Source of the DNA: Candidatus Omnitrophota bacterium
GTDB lineage: Bacteria > Omnitrophota > Gorgyraeia > Zapsychrales > Zapsychraceae
DNA: 45,603 nucleotides
NCBI GenBank assembly: GCA_022703565.1
Contig: JAKLDK010000004.1
Span: 1-45,603, forward strand
Direction: 5' to 3'
The notes under the pieces are model-generated. The model had not been told where the DNA came from. It ran no database searches and saw only the letters and a list, made by a program, of their open reading frames with translations. Positions 6,173-15,784 of the stretch are shown piece by piece (within the stretch, counting starts at the first letter, position 1; every line of letters starts with the position of its first letter). The translations under genes and the position numbers were made by a program.

Positions 6173-6901
6173 GTGGGTAAGAAAAATTATTTGTTGAAAG
6201 CATTTTTGTCTGCTTTTGAAAATGAAAAACGCGGCAAAGTATTAGATATCGGCTGTGGCAATGGCGATTATGCCTATGAATTGCATAATATGGGGTTTGA
6301 TGTCTTAGCTGCTGATATGGATGTCGAACGTTTTAGATACGGCAATAAGATTAAGTTCCAAAAGTGTAATGTAACTGATAAGCTGCCTTTCGAGAACAAT
6401 AGTTTTGACTTTATTGTGTTTGCAGAGGTAATCGAGCATTTAAAAAATCCCTATGATGTTGTGAGCGAATTAAAGAGGCTTCTTAAGCCAGGTGGAAAGA
6501 TAGTTTTATCAACGCCTAATATCCTGAATTTGAAATCCAGAATGCGATTTTTGATTGAAGGCTGCTGGGAATACTTTAGAGAAATTCCTCTCGAGCATTC
6601 GAAAAATCCAAAAGAGGTTATTTGGAATTTACATCTAATGCCTTGGCGTTATCACGAATTAGAGTATCTTCTTTACTACAATAATCTTGAAGTCGAGAAT
6701 ATTTACACTAGTAAGTATGAGGGCTGGGGATTGTTTTTCCTGGTGCCGATTATTTATTTCCAGGTCAAATCTAAGGAAAATCGAGCAAAGAGAAAAGGTG
6801 GTATTGATTTTTCCAGAATTAATAAAATCTTACTTTCCAAAAAGATGTTATTTGGCGAACATCTGATAATCAAAGCCGTTAAAGAAATGGAGAGCGTTTA
6901 A
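6173..6901 (+). CDS. Class I SAM-dependent methyltransferase
   Basis: 242 aa starting at GTG, preceded by AAGGAG at a good distance. Motif I VLDIGCGNGDYAYEL (about residues 23-37) is the SAM-binding glycine loop; AADMD provides the acidic residue at the end of strand 2; FVFAEVIEHLKNP and LLKPGGKIVLSTPN are motifs of the Methyltransf_11/UbiE-like group. The later part (IPLEHSKNPKEVIWNLHLMPWRYHELEYLL, then FFLVPIIYF) resembles enzymes acting on lipid-linked or glycan substrates, but the acceptor cannot be named. Its stop codon overlaps the ATG of the next gene (TAATG), indicating co-translation with the ferredoxin-nitroreductase. Confidence 0.82.
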   Translation: MGKKNYLLKAFLSAFENEKRGKVLDIGCGNGDYAYELHNMGFDVLAADMDVERFRYGNKIKFQKCNVTDKLPFENNSFDFIVFAEVIEHLKNPYDVVSELKRLLKPGGKIVLSTPNILNLKSRMRFLIEGCWEYFREIPLEHSKNPKEVIWNLHLMPWRYHELEYLLYYNNLEVENIYTSKYEGWGLFFLVPIIYFQVKSKENRAKRKGGIDFSRINKILLSKKMLFGEHLIIKAVKEMESV

Positions 6902-7725
6902 TGGCTGAATTTAAAATTGATAAGAAATTATGCAAAGGTGACGGAAGATGTGTAGAGGTCTGCCCGATGCAAATATTAAAATTAAATGAAAAAGATAAGA
7001 CTCCTGAATTTATCCTGGGAGGAGCTGAGATTTGTATAAATTGCGGGCACTGTTTTGCTTCATGCCCTTTTAATGCTATAAAGTTGGCCGGGCTTAATAG
7101 TGATTCTACTGTGAAACTAGATCCAGCTAATCTGCCGAATCCTAAACAAGTTGAGATGTTTCTTAAAGGCCGCCGGTCAATTCGTTTGTATCAAGATAAA
7201 CCTGTGTCAAAAGATTCGATTGAAAAACTTTTGGATATAGCCCGTTACGCCCCTTCCGGAATAAATAGGCAGCCGGTAAATTGGGCGGTTGTTATGGGAA
7301 AAGAAAATATCTATCAGTTAGGAAGTTTAGTCGTAAAATGGATGGAAAATCTTATAGCCGAGAAATCACCGATGGCGGAAGCATTACGTTTTGAAAGGTT
7401 GGTTCTTTCATGGAAAAAGGGCGAAGATTTGATTTGTCGCAATGCGCCTTGCGTCGTTATTGCTTATGGAATTAAGGATGATCCCATGGTTCCGCAGGCC
7501 TGTACAATTTCAGCAACATATCTTGAGTTGGCTGCTTTTGGCTTAGGTTTTGGTGCTTGTTGGGCCGGGTATGTAAATATAGCAATTAATACATCTTTAG
7601 AGGTTCGAAAATTTGTCGGACTTTCTTCCCGCGCATATGCTGGCGGAACAATGATGCTAGGGTATCCGAAATATGAATATAGTTCTATACCTGCTAGAAA
7701 TCCTGCTAAAATTATCTGGAAATAG
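6901..7725 (+). CDS. Ferredoxin-nitroreductase fusion protein
   Basis: 274 aa. Residues ~1-65 form a two-cluster ferredoxin: CKGDGRCVEVCP then CINCGHCFASCP, each with the cysteine pattern for a 4Fe-4S centre. From ~80 on (FLKGRRSIRLYQDKPV, RYAPSGINRQPVNW) it is a nitroreductase-family FMN domain, ending with GGTMMLGYPKYEY and a basic tail. This fused architecture is common in anaerobes; the domain would bring electrons from a low-potential donor directly to FMN. The substrate is unknown. Translationally overlapped with the methyltransferase gene upstream. Confidence 0.9.
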   Translation: MAEFKIDKKLCKGDGRCVEVCPMQILKLNEKDKTPEFILGGAEICINCGHCFASCPFNAIKLAGLNSDSTVKLDPANLPNPKQVEMFLKGRRSIRLYQDKPVSKDSIEKLLDIARYAPSGINRQPVNWAVVMGKENIYQLGSLVVKWMENLIAEKSPMAEALRFERLVLSWKKGEDLICRNAPCVVIAYGIKDDPMVPQACTISATYLELAAFGLGFGACWAGYVNIAINTSLEVRKFVGLSSRAYAGGTMMLGYPKYEYSSIPARNPAKIIWK

Positions 7726-7805
7726 TATAAAATCAGATAGTATGCCTTGACCAAAGCTTCTTAAATTGTTTATTCCCAATAGTATTTGTCTCTCCGATAA
7801 AAATG

Positions 7806-7834
7806 TTGACTTTTTCTTGTTTTTCCAATATTAT
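7806..7834 (+). promoter_or_regulatory. Promoter of the two-partner secretion operon
   Basis: TTGACT (7806-7811), 17-bp spacer, TATTAT (7829-7834), about 41 bp before the tpsB start codon. Close to the sigma-70-type consensus. Confidence 0.6.
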
Positions 7835-7874
7835 CTTTGAACAATATTAAAAAATCTTTAAAAAGGATGATGAT

Positions 7875-9605
7875 ATGAAAAAGATTCAAAAGCTTCCCTT
7901 AGCAGTTATTTCCTTGATTTTAACCATACCCTTTTCTATTTCTTATGCCCAGACCCCTCCGGCAAGCCAAACTGGCGGCGGGCAATTGCAACAAATAAAA
8001 CAAATTGAAGCGGGACAAACTATAGAAAAAACAATTACTACTGAAAAAGCTTCTGAGGGAGAAGAAATAACTCCTGACATTATTCCGGAAGATGAGGGAG
8101 AGAAGGTATTAATTAATAAGATTTTAGTTGAAGGCGCAACTCTTTTGTCTCAGCCGGAAATTGACAAGGTTATTTCGCAATTTTTAGGAACAGAACTTTC
8201 TTTAAAAGGTATGCAAAGAGTTGCGGATTTGTTAACTGACGAATATCGCAAAAAAGGCTATGCCACGTCACGTGTTTATATACCTCCGCAGACCATGAAA
8301 GAGAATACTCTTATTTTGAGAGTAGTCGAAGGCAAAATGGGTTCATATGAAATAAGAGGAAATAAATATTTTAAAACGGCGTTATTAGAGAAAAAATTAA
8401 ATTTAAAGCAAGGCGCGTATTTTGATTATGGACAATTGCAAAAGTCTTTAACATATATTAATGAGCATCCGGATAGAAATGCCAAGGCTGTTTTAGTCCC
8501 GGGAAAAGAACCGGGAACAACTGATTTAGTTATTGAAGTAAAAGACCGTTTGCCAGTTCATATCGGGTTTGAATATGATAATTTTGGGTCAAGATATGTC
8601 GAAACAAACCGCTGGTCAAAGGTCTTTGAACACAACAATCTTTTAGGTTTTGATGACAAGGCTTACTTTAAAATGCAACGTTCCGAAGACACTCTTTCCA
8701 GGCTTAAGCACGGGCGTTATTCTTTCCCGGTCAATCCGACTCTTGATGTCGGTATGTATATTGTTAATACTACGACCAAATTAGGAAAAGAATATATTAA
8801 CCTTTCTTCCCGAAGCTATGCCTTTGTCGTCGGTGTATTTGCAAACAAAATGCTTTATTCGGATGATGTCTTAGATGTGCGTTTTAATTTGGGGTATGAT
8901 TATAAGAATATAGAAAACTATTTGTTAGATGCCATAAGTTCAACTGATAATGTCCGGGTTTTAAAAGGCGGCCTTGATGTTGATTTCAATGATAAATGGG
9001 CGAGAAATATTTTAACTATGGAAATTGATACTGGTTTGCCTGAAGTTATGGGCGGTATGCATGCCAAGAGCGATTCATCATCTCGCGGCGGTGCTGGTGC
9101 AGGCGGGCGTTTTGTTAAGCTGTATGGTAACTACTATCGTTTGCAACCATTTTATTTAGATACAAATTTGTTGTTTAAAAATACTTTTCAATTCTCAAAT
9201 TATGATTTAGTAGCATCTGAACAATTCCAAATCGGCGGCCCGGCCTCAGTCCGCGGATATTCACCGGCGGAATTCTCCGGAGATAAAGGAGCTTATTCTT
9301 CGGTTGAATGGTCTATGCCGGTATATTTATTAGGTAAAAAGACCAAAGTACCTTTCACCAAAAATACCTCGTTTTACGATTCTTTAAAATTCGTTACCTT
9401 TTATGACTGGGGTACAACTCATGTCAATACTGTTTTGGCTGGTGAGAAGAAATACCGTAATTTAAGCGGATGGGGTGTAGGAGTAAGATTTAACCCTAAC
9501 GAAAATATTTCGTTGAGAGTTGAATTTGGTTATCCGTTAAATGAATATAATCCCTCAGACGATAAAAATGTCCGTCCCTGGGTTGAAGTTATAACGAAAT
9601 TTTAA
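7875..9605 (+). CDS. TpsB outer-membrane transporter (ShlB/FhaC family)
   Basis: Two-partner secretion pore that recognises the TPS domain of its exoprotein and moves it across the outer membrane. 576 aa: signal peptide (cleavage after A25, SISYA-Q), a Q/T-rich linker, POTRA domain 1 about 76-150 (INKILVEGATLL ... ILRVVEGKMG), POTRA 2 about 152-225 (YEIRGNKYFKTALLEKKLNLKQG), then the beta-barrel. The barrel's conserved loop-6 motif V459-R-G-Y462 is present (GGPASVRGY), and the protein ends in the expected aromatic residue (EVITKF). The partner exoprotein gene follows 145 bp downstream. Confidence 0.93.
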   Translation: MKKIQKLPLAVISLILTIPFSISYAQTPPASQTGGGQLQQIKQIEAGQTIEKTITTEKASEGEEITPDIIPEDEGEKVLINKILVEGATLLSQPEIDKVISQFLGTELSLKGMQRVADLLTDEYRKKGYATSRVYIPPQTMKENTLILRVVEGKMGSYEIRGNKYFKTALLEKKLNLKQGAYFDYGQLQKSLTYINEHPDRNAKAVLVPGKEPGTTDLVIEVKDRLPVHIGFEYDNFGSRYVETNRWSKVFEHNNLLGFDDKAYFKMQRSEDTLSRLKHGRYSFPVNPTLDVGMYIVNTTTKLGKEYINLSSRSYAFVVGVFANKMLYSDDVLDVRFNLGYDYKNIENYLLDAISSTDNVRVLKGGLDVDFNDKWARNILTMEIDTGLPEVMGGMHAKSDSSSRGGAGAGGRFVKLYGNYYRLQPFYLDTNLLFKNTFQFSNYDLVASEQFQIGGPASVRGYSPAEFSGDKGAYSSVEWSMPVYLLGKKTKVPFTKNTSFYDSLKFVTFYDWGTTHVNTVLAGEKKYRNLSGWGVGVRFNPNENISLRVEFGYPLNEYNPSDDKNVRPWVEVITKF

Positions 9606-9750
9606 TAGCCGAGACAAGTTTTTTTTGCTTTTTGGCTAAACATATTTTATACTTTCTAAACAAGTGGAAAAGAAAATTCTTTCTCTCGCAAAATTTACAT
9701 TTCCAGTTCATATAAATATATAGTAAAACATAATTTAGGAGGATTTTTTA

Positions 9751-12700
9751 ATGTTAAAACGGTTAATTTCTTTGCTGACTGTAGTTTTTTTCATGCTTAC
9801 GGTTGTTTGCCCGCCGGCAGTATTCGCTAATCCCGAAGATCCCAACGTTGTAGTTGGCGATGTTACATTTGAAGAATTGATGAATCAGTTAAACATTAAT
9901 ATCAACTCACAGCAGGCAATAATCGAATGGATTTCTTTTTGTATCGCTAACGGAGAGACTGTTAATTTTAATCTGCCAAACTCATCTTCAATAGCCTTAA
10001 ACAGAGTAGTTGGTATGGATCCTTCCTATATATTGGGCAACCTTATTTCCAACGGACAGATTTTTCTTATTAATCCTAACGGTATTTTATTCGGAGCGAA
10101 TTCGAGAGTTGATACGGCTGGGCTAGTTGCGTCTACTTTAAACATATCAAATGACGACTTTTTAGCCGGAAGGTATACCTTTTACGGCCCTGGTGGTTCT
10201 GTTGTTAACCAGGGAATTTTATCTGCTCCGGGTGGATATGTAGCTCTTTTAGGAAACCGGGTTGAGAATTCAGGATTAATCACATCTCAACTGGGAACTG
10301 TTGCGCTTGCTGCAGGTGAAAAAATCACATTAGGTTTAGACCCGCAAGGATTAATTAGTGTTGTTATCGAAGAAGCAGTTACGCAAAATGCTGACGGGGC
10401 ATCTGATGCTGTTTTAAACTCCGGTACGATTCAGGCTAATGGCGGAACAGTTATTTTAACAGCCGATGCTTTAAATGGTGTTTTTGATAATGCGGTAAAT
10501 AACGCCGGAATTATAGAGGCGAGAGGGCTGGAAAACAATAATGGCGAAGTACTATTGTATTCGCAGGGAGAAGAGTCGGTTGTTACTAATACCGGGATAA
10601 TTGATGTTACTGCAATGGAAGCAGGAGCAGAAGGCGGGCATGTTGAATTGAGCGGAGGTATCTTAAATTATGAAACAGGTACAGTAAATCTTGGCGGAGG
10701 TTCAATACTTTTTGACCCAACAAACTTTTTCATAGGAGATATTGCTGAACTAGTTTTGCAGTTGTTAAACGGTGATATTACAATAACTGCCAGCAATAAT
10801 ATATATCTTATGCTGGGTAGTTTGGGCGGGGATGACATTTTAAATTTATATAATATTACCGGCGGAGAAACGTTTACTTTATTGGCAGGAAATAATATAT
10901 TCTTTAGCAATGATACGATTGTGACAAACGGAGGAGATGTAAATTTACTAACTGATTTGACCGGCTGGTATGGCTGGGGAACAGGATGGGTTAATTCCGA
11001 TGGCAATGGTACTGTTAACTTGGGGACCGGCGGCGGAGTTATTACCAATGGCGGAAACATAAACATTGATACTAATGATATCATTTTATCGGCAGCTTTG
11101 GATGCGGGTAGTGGTGATATCACGATGGTGGTTGATAATGATATCGTTGATTCACACAGCGGGTTAGACATTATTGCCAACAGCTTGTCGATATATGCTT
11201 CAAACGGCATCGGCTCTAATGATGCTATTGAAACTGCTGTATCAGAAATACTGCTAGCGAATTATTCCGCAGGAGATATTAATATCGATAATGATGGAGC
11301 GTTGAGCGTCGCAGGAATTAATAATGCCGGAGGCAGTGTAGCTATTAATGCTTATTCGCCCATTACAGTAAACGGCGATGTCATTTCACTAGACGATATA
11401 ACTTTAATTGCAAATGGTTCGGATGGAGATTTGACTGTTAACGCCGATGTCATTTCCACAAATTCCGGTGAAGTTTATCTGGAAGCGGGTAATGACTACA
11501 TCCAAAACGGCGATTCTTCAGTGCATTCGGACTATTCCGTAAGGCTCTTAGCCAACAATGATATCGTTATGAATGATAATGCAGCTATTACTGCGGGATT
11601 CCTGGGAATAGCGGCCTTAAATAATATGACAATGAATGGAGGCTCGGTTATTGACAGTAACGGTTTTGATTTCCTTCATGTCGGGAATGATTTGGTAATG
11701 AATGATAGTTCGTCTGTTCAAGGCGCACTAGATATTCTAAATGTCGGAAACGATATGACGATGAATGGCTCTTCAAGCCTTGACGCGATTGGGGTATTAG
11801 TTACGGTAAACAACAATTTAACGATGAATTCAATGTCCTCAATTAATGGATCGCTAGGGTTAATGTTCATTGGCAATGATATTGTTATGAATGGCAATTC
11901 GGCTATTGATGTCGGTGATATTGATATTGACATCGATAATGACTTGGTAATGAACGATAATAGCCAAATACTATCAGATGATTTAAATATTAATGCTGGC
12001 AATAATGTTTATCTAGGTGAAATTGTTAGCAGCTATACTAATATTTCTGCTGGTGGTGCAATCCTTGATAACAATGGTAGCGACACCAACATATATGCTG
12101 ACGATCTTGACTTAGAAGCTAACAACGGCATTGGTTCTGGAGATGCTTTGGAGACAGCAGTTTCAAATTTACAAGCCAGCAATATTTATTCCGGTAATAT
12201 CGAGATTGATAATACCGGGGCTTTAAATATTTATGGAAACGGCGTTATTAATGAAGCCGCCGGAGGCAGCATTATAATTTCAACAGCTTCTCCATTATAT
12301 GTAATTGATGCGCCGATATCAGCTGACGGGGATGTTATATTATCAGCTAATGGTGCCAATGGCGATATCTATACGGGTGGATGGCAGGAACCGGCAATTG
12401 AATCAATATCTGGAAATATAATCTTAAGCGCGAGTAACGATATTTATTTAGGTTATGGCGGATATGGCGACCTAAACGCGTTTAATGGTAGTATTTATTT
12501 AAATGCCGTTAACAATATTACAACAGATAATGATTGTTATGTCTTAATCGGCGATGGCGAAATAGTTTTTGGAGCCGGAAATGATATTAATATCTTGTCA
12601 ACTTCATGGATACATTCTAATTTGGGAAATATCAGTTTCCAGGCTGGAAATGATTTTTATCAAGTGGCAACAGCTGAAATAGCAACAGAAGGTGGCAGCG

Positions 12701-13812
12701 TATTTGCCGGAGCTGATATGGACGCTGATGGTAATGGTGGATTTACTCAAGAAACTGGCGCCGCGATTGTTTCCAACGGAGGGAACATATCTGTCCAGGC
12801 CGGCGTATTTGAATATACCGGCGGAGAAAATATATTCCTAAGCTTACTTGATGCCGGTACCGGTAATGTATTTATCGGGTCAGGATTAGGTGCTCTGATT
12901 GATAACAATGGCGACAGTGTAAATATTATTGCCAATGAATTGGATATTTGGGCCGCTAATGGAATCGGCAGCAATGTCGATGCCTTAGACTTAAATGTTA
13001 ATTACTTAACGGCTTACACCGATGGCGATATGTTTACCAACGAATTAGACGGAATAGTTTATGGTGACATAACATCCGGCGGGCAAGTTAATTTGTTGTC
13101 CAACGGTTTTACTTCGATTAACGGCGATATCGTCGGTAATGATTTCGTTACTGTCCGGACACAAAATGACGATTTATATTTTGACGGCGGATCAGTACAA
13201 TCGCTTAATTCGGGCGTTGGAATTACGACAGATAACGGAGATATTTATGCTTTAACCGAAGGGCCACATGTTATTGCTAACGGTGATTCGTTTATCAGCG
13301 CGCCATTTGGTAAAGTTACTCCGGGATTATTCCCCTTAGATGTTTTTATCAATGGTGATTTATTATTAAATATTTCCAATCTCGATGTTTTGATTCCGAC
13401 ATTCCAAGTTTACGGAAACTTAATCGGTACGGTAAATGGGACAATAGAGTTTCCATTATTGTTCCCAACTAGTTTTCCGGCTCCGTTAAATCCTCCGGGA
13501 TTTGTGTATTTTAACGGGACTCAAATTTGGCCGCCGACCAGTAATGCGATTTTCCAATTGATGGCTAACGCGGCATCGACAGTATTTACGAGAAATTATT
13601 TTGAATTCTTGAATGATTACCGTTATGTAGCTGCTGACACCGCAACGCCGCAATTCTACCTATATCATCCGCTTAACGAAACTGACTCAGCGGCTTTTGA
13701 TGGTATTGGGTTAGATGCCGATGCTTACGAGTTTATCGAAGACAATATTAAATCAAAACGTCAAATGAGCCCATATTATGGTTCAGAAGCAGAAGGGCAA
13801 ACACAAGAATAA
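9751..13812 (+). CDS. TpsA exoprotein with filamentous-haemagglutinin N-terminal domain
   Basis: 1353 aa, preceded by AGGAGG. Signal peptide (about 1-26, ending VFA-NPED), then a TPS secretion domain with the hallmark N108-P-N-G and the GLVASTLNIS segment. The rest is Asn/Gly/Asp-rich short beta-strand repeats typical of a right-handed beta-helix. Three longer modules share NGIGS-(DAxET)-(V)S followed by a GDINID/GNIEID stretch (around residues 485, 790 and 1070). A compact array of ~21-residue units occupies 602-750. The C-terminus is not hydrophobic or anchor-like (ends KSKRQMSPYYGSEAEGQTQE), so the protein may be released or held by TpsB. Cysteine content appears very low, usual for TpsA. 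Role in adhesion is family knowledge, not shown here. Confidence 0.9.
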   Translation: MLKRLISLLTVVFFMLTVVCPPAVFANPEDPNVVVGDVTFEELMNQLNININSQQAIIEWISFCIANGETVNFNLPNSSSIALNRVVGMDPSYILGNLISNGQIFLINPNGILFGANSRVDTAGLVASTLNISNDDFLAGRYTFYGPGGSVVNQGILSAPGGYVALLGNRVENSGLITSQLGTVALAAGEKITLGLDPQGLISVVIEEAVTQNADGASDAVLNSGTIQANGGTVILTADALNGVFDNAVNNAGIIEARGLENNNGEVLLYSQGEESVVTNTGIIDVTAMEAGAEGGHVELSGGILNYETGTVNLGGGSILFDPTNFFIGDIAELVLQLLNGDITITASNNIYLMLGSLGGDDILNLYNITGGETFTLLAGNNIFFSNDTIVTNGGDVNLLTDLTGWYGWGTGWVNSDGNGTVNLGTGGGVITNGGNINIDTNDIILSAALDAGSGDITMVVDNDIVDSHSGLDIIANSLSIYASNGIGSNDAIETAVSEILLANYSAGDINIDNDGALSVAGINNAGGSVAINAYSPITVNGDVISLDDITLIANGSDGDLTVNADVISTNSGEVYLEAGNDYIQNGDSSVHSDYSVRLLANNDIVMNDNAAITAGFLGIAALNNMTMNGGSVIDSNGFDFLHVGNDLVMNDSSSVQGALDILNVGNDMTMNGSSSLDAIGVLVTVNNNLTMNSMSSINGSLGLMFIGNDIVMNGNSAIDVGDIDIDIDNDLVMNDNSQILSDDLNINAGNNVYLGEIVSSYTNISAGGAILDNNGSDTNIYADDLDLEANNGIGSGDALETAVSNLQASNIYSGNIEIDNTGALNIYGNGVINEAAGGSIIISTASPLYVIDAPISADGDVILSANGANGDIYTGGWQEPAIESISGNIILSASNDIYLGYGGYGDLNAFNGSIYLNAVNNITTDNDCYVLIGDGEIVFGAGNDINILSTSWIHSNLGNISFQAGNDFYQVATAEIATEGGSVFAGADMDADGNGGFTQETGAAIVSNGGNISVQAGVFEYTGGENIFLSLLDAGTGNVFIGSGLGALIDNNGDSVNIIANELDIWAANGIGSNVDALDLNVNYLTAYTDGDMFTNELDGIVYGDITSGGQVNLLSNGFTSINGDIVGNDFVTVRTQNDDLYFDGGSVQSLNSGVGITTDNGDIYALTEGPHVIANGDSFISAPFGKVTPGLFPLDVFINGDLLLNISNLDVLIPTFQVYGNLIGTVNGTIEFPLLFPTSFPAPLNPPGFVYFNGTQIWPPTSNAIFQLMANAASTVFTRNYFEFLNDYRYVAADTATPQFYLYHPLNETDSAAFDGIGLDADAYEFIEDNIKSKRQMSPYYGSEAEGQTQE
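11554..12000 (+). repeat. Seven ~21-residue beta-helix repeats inside TpsA
   Basis: Residues 602-750 consist of seven units of 20-22 residues, each starting N-(N/D)-(D/M/N)-(I/L/M)-(V/T)-M-N-(D/G/S) and followed by small polar residues and a hydrophobic stretch. About one beta-helix turn per unit. In DNA the word AATGAT...ATGAAT recurs at 60-66 bp. Confidence 0.85.
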
Positions 13813-13838
13813 TTTTCATGCCGCTATATGGCAGTGAT

Positions 13839-13869
13839 AAAACAGGAAGGCCAAAAGCCTTCCTGTTTT
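13839..13869 (+). terminator. Rho-independent terminator after tpsA
   Basis: AAAACAGGAAGGC (13839-13851), loop CAAAA, GCCTTCCTGTTTT (13857-13869), then ATTTTG. A perfect 13-bp stem ending the tpsBA transcript. Confidence 0.88.
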
Positions 13870-13940
13870 ATTTTGACATTTTTGTTTACCTATTTAATTG
13901 GTTTATAGTAATATATTAATATTAAATACAGGAGGTTGTT

Positions 13941-14489
13941 ATGAGAAAAATGATTTTTGTCTTAGCTCTGGCCATTATCTTTTCCGGATGTTTTAATAAA
14001 CCCGCTGAAAAACCCGCAATAAAAGTTGATAATATTTCGATATCCGCGGAAGATTTTCAAAAAGCTTATGATGCCTTGGCTTTTTCTAATTTCAGCATGG
14101 TAAAAAAACAAGACTTCCTGCAAACCTTTATCGACCGTAAATTAATTTTAAGAGAAGCGGAAGCTTTAGGGCTGGATAAGGACCCGGAGTTCTTGCAGGA
14201 TATCCAGGCTTTTTGGGAACAATCGCTCCTTAAAAGAGTCCTAAAAAGAAAAACGATTGACCTGCAAAAACAAATTACGGTAAGCGAAAAAGAAATAAGC
14301 GATTTTTATACTAAGTATAAAGATACTGAATATGTTTCTAAGTCGTTAGCCGAAATTAAAGATCAGATAAAAGGATTAATACTTAGAGAAAAACAACAAG
14401 CGGCAATTCAGGAATGGGTTAAATCTCTCGAGCGTAAATCTAAAATCGAGATCGATTATAAAAAACTTAATTTGCCTCAACAAAAGTAG
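13941..14489 (+). CDS. Lipoprotein with SurA-N-like chaperone fold
   Basis: 182 aa with AGGAGG upstream. A lipobox IIFSG-C17 marks a lipoprotein. The mature part (VDNISISAEDFQKAYDAL ... LQTFIDRKLILREAEALGLDKDPEFLQDI) has the helical pattern of the SurA/PpiC N-terminal chaperone region, and the C-terminal helix continues it; the parvulin PPIase domain is missing. Such proteins handle unfolded outer-membrane or secreted polypeptides in the periplasm. Its place directly after tpsBA suggests a chaperone for TpsA or TpsB, but a terminator separates them, so this is inference. Confidence 0.75.
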   Translation: MRKMIFVLALAIIFSGCFNKPAEKPAIKVDNISISAEDFQKAYDALAFSNFSMVKKQDFLQTFIDRKLILREAEALGLDKDPEFLQDIQAFWEQSLLKRVLKRKTIDLQKQITVSEKEISDFYTKYKDTEYVSKSLAEIKDQIKGLILREKQQAAIQEWVKSLERKSKIEIDYKKLNLPQQK

Positions 14490-14498
14490 GAGGATAAT

Positions 14499-15068
14499 AT
14501 GTCCGCATATCAAAAAAGGAAGAATTACTTTATTGATAAAAGCTTCCAATCCCGGTTTATAATTACTTTTTGTTTGGTTGTCGTTTTATCTTCGATGCTT
14601 ATTATCGGGTATTTGCTTTTATCTTTACAAAACTCAAACACGGTTGCAATCGAGAATACAAAGGTTACCGTTAAGAAAACTGCGGATTTTATCTTTCCGA
14701 TTACGCTTGAAACCGTTTTGGTTGTTTCTTTGTTTTCCGGCGCGGCAGTCTTAGTTTTGACCTTGCTTGCTTCGCACAAGATTTCCGGGCCGCTCTTTCG
14801 TTTAACAAAAGACATTGATAAATTATCCGAAGGCGATTTATCGACGTTGTTTCGGATTAGGGGGAACGACCAGCTGCAGCAATTAGCCCAAAAGCTTAAC
14901 GATATGACGGTATCATTAAAAGAAAAATTAAAGCTGATTAAATCCGCACAAAATGATGTTAAGTCGTTCTTAAATGATAAGAATAAGAATATCCCGAGAG
15001 AAGAGTCCGAAGAATTGCTGATTTTATTAAATAACCTTGAAGAAAAAATAAATAACTTTAAGTCCTAA
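14499..15068 (+). CDS. HAMP-domain membrane protein without output domain
   Basis: 189 aa, 9 bases after the lipoprotein gene and preceded by AGGAGG. TM1 about 19-41, a ~30-residue extracytoplasmic loop, TM2 about 66-88, then a recognisable HAMP domain (HKISGPLFRLTKDIDKLSEG then LQQLAQKLNDMTVSLKEKL), followed by a coiled-coil tail rich in Lys/Glu. There is no kinase, GGDEF or chemoreceptor module. It shares its plan with the two stubs at 3910-4786 but has a clearer HAMP. Likely acts through a separate partner. Confidence 0.8.
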   Translation: MSAYQKRKNYFIDKSFQSRFIITFCLVVVLSSMLIIGYLLLSLQNSNTVAIENTKVTVKKTADFIFPITLETVLVVSLFSGAAVLVLTLLASHKISGPLFRLTKDIDKLSEGDLSTLFRIRGNDQLQQLAQKLNDMTVSLKEKLKLIKSAQNDVKSFLNDKNKNIPREESEELLILLNNLEEKINNFKS

Positions 15069-15081
15069 TAAAGTTTTACTA

Positions 15082-15669
15082 ATGAACGTAAGAAATAAAA
15101 TATTATTATTCGGCGTCCTAATGGTTTTGTTATTTCCCCGTAACGCTTTTTCCCAGTCAGCTGAAGAGAGAGGCTTGCGATTGTTGTCTAAGGGCAAATA
15201 CTTTACGCTTTATGGCCCGACAAATTTAAACATTTCCGGGATTTTATCAAAACTTGATTTTGATTATACTTCTCAATTCGATACATTGTATGAGAAGGAT
15301 TCAACCGATTTAACCGATATCTTGGCCAAGACTATTGATTCAATATATTTAGAATCAGCGGATATATTGGATATCCACGTTTATAGTTTTGAGGGGAATA
15401 TCAAGTTTTTGTTCAACCAAAATGATGTGGAAATAGTTTTTAAGGATTATTTCAAGCAATCTTTAGGCGAAAGGTCATTTTACATCGCTGATAATAAGAC
15501 TATTTATATCTCCTATGAAGATTTAACTTTAGGGATGCTCGCTCATGAAATTGCCCATGCCATAATGAGTGCTTATTTTGTAGTTCCTCCTCCGACAAAA
15601 GTACAGGAAGTTTTAGCCGGTTATGTAGAGTATACTTTACGCAAGAAATCCGGTAATCTCAGCAAATAA
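15082..15669 (+). CDS. Secreted HEXXH protein, putative zinc peptidase
   Basis: 195 aa, 13 bases after the HAMP gene. Signal peptide MNVRNKILLFGVLM... ending AFS-QS. H155-E156-I-A-H159 forms the HEXXH zinc motif in LGMLAHEIAHAIM, and E176 (KVQEVLAGY) is a plausible third ligand of gluzincin type, 17 residues after the second histidine. The protein is short for a peptidase and the N-terminal ~130 residues match nothing I recognise. Whether it is catalytic is not shown. It closes the cluster after the lipoprotein and HAMP genes and may process a surface protein such as TpsA (inference). Confidence 0.65.
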   Translation: MNVRNKILLFGVLMVLLFPRNAFSQSAEERGLRLLSKGKYFTLYGPTNLNISGILSKLDFDYTSQFDTLYEKDSTDLTDILAKTIDSIYLESADILDIHVYSFEGNIKFLFNQNDVEIVFKDYFKQSLGERSFYIADNKTIYISYEDLTLGMLAHEIAHAIMSAYFVVPPPTKVQEVLAGYVEYTLRKKSGNLSK

Positions 15670-15784
15670 CCCCGCAATAAATTATCACACAAAACTATTT
15701 CCTATATCTATTAATATTAGTAGAATTATATTAAGGTTAACCTCTATCTAAATGCGATTTATAAATAAAATGGCTTAATTTATT

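Noticed and set aside
10668-11210. Long minus-strand frame opposite tpsA
   Set aside because: Caused by biased codon use in the Asn/Gly/Asp repeats of TpsA; Pro/Ser-rich translation without start signals.
13873-13909. TTGACA and TATAGT as promoter for the SurA-like lipoprotein gene
   Set aside because: The hexamers are 25 bp apart, too far for a standard promoter, and the TTGACA overlaps the tail of the tpsA terminator.
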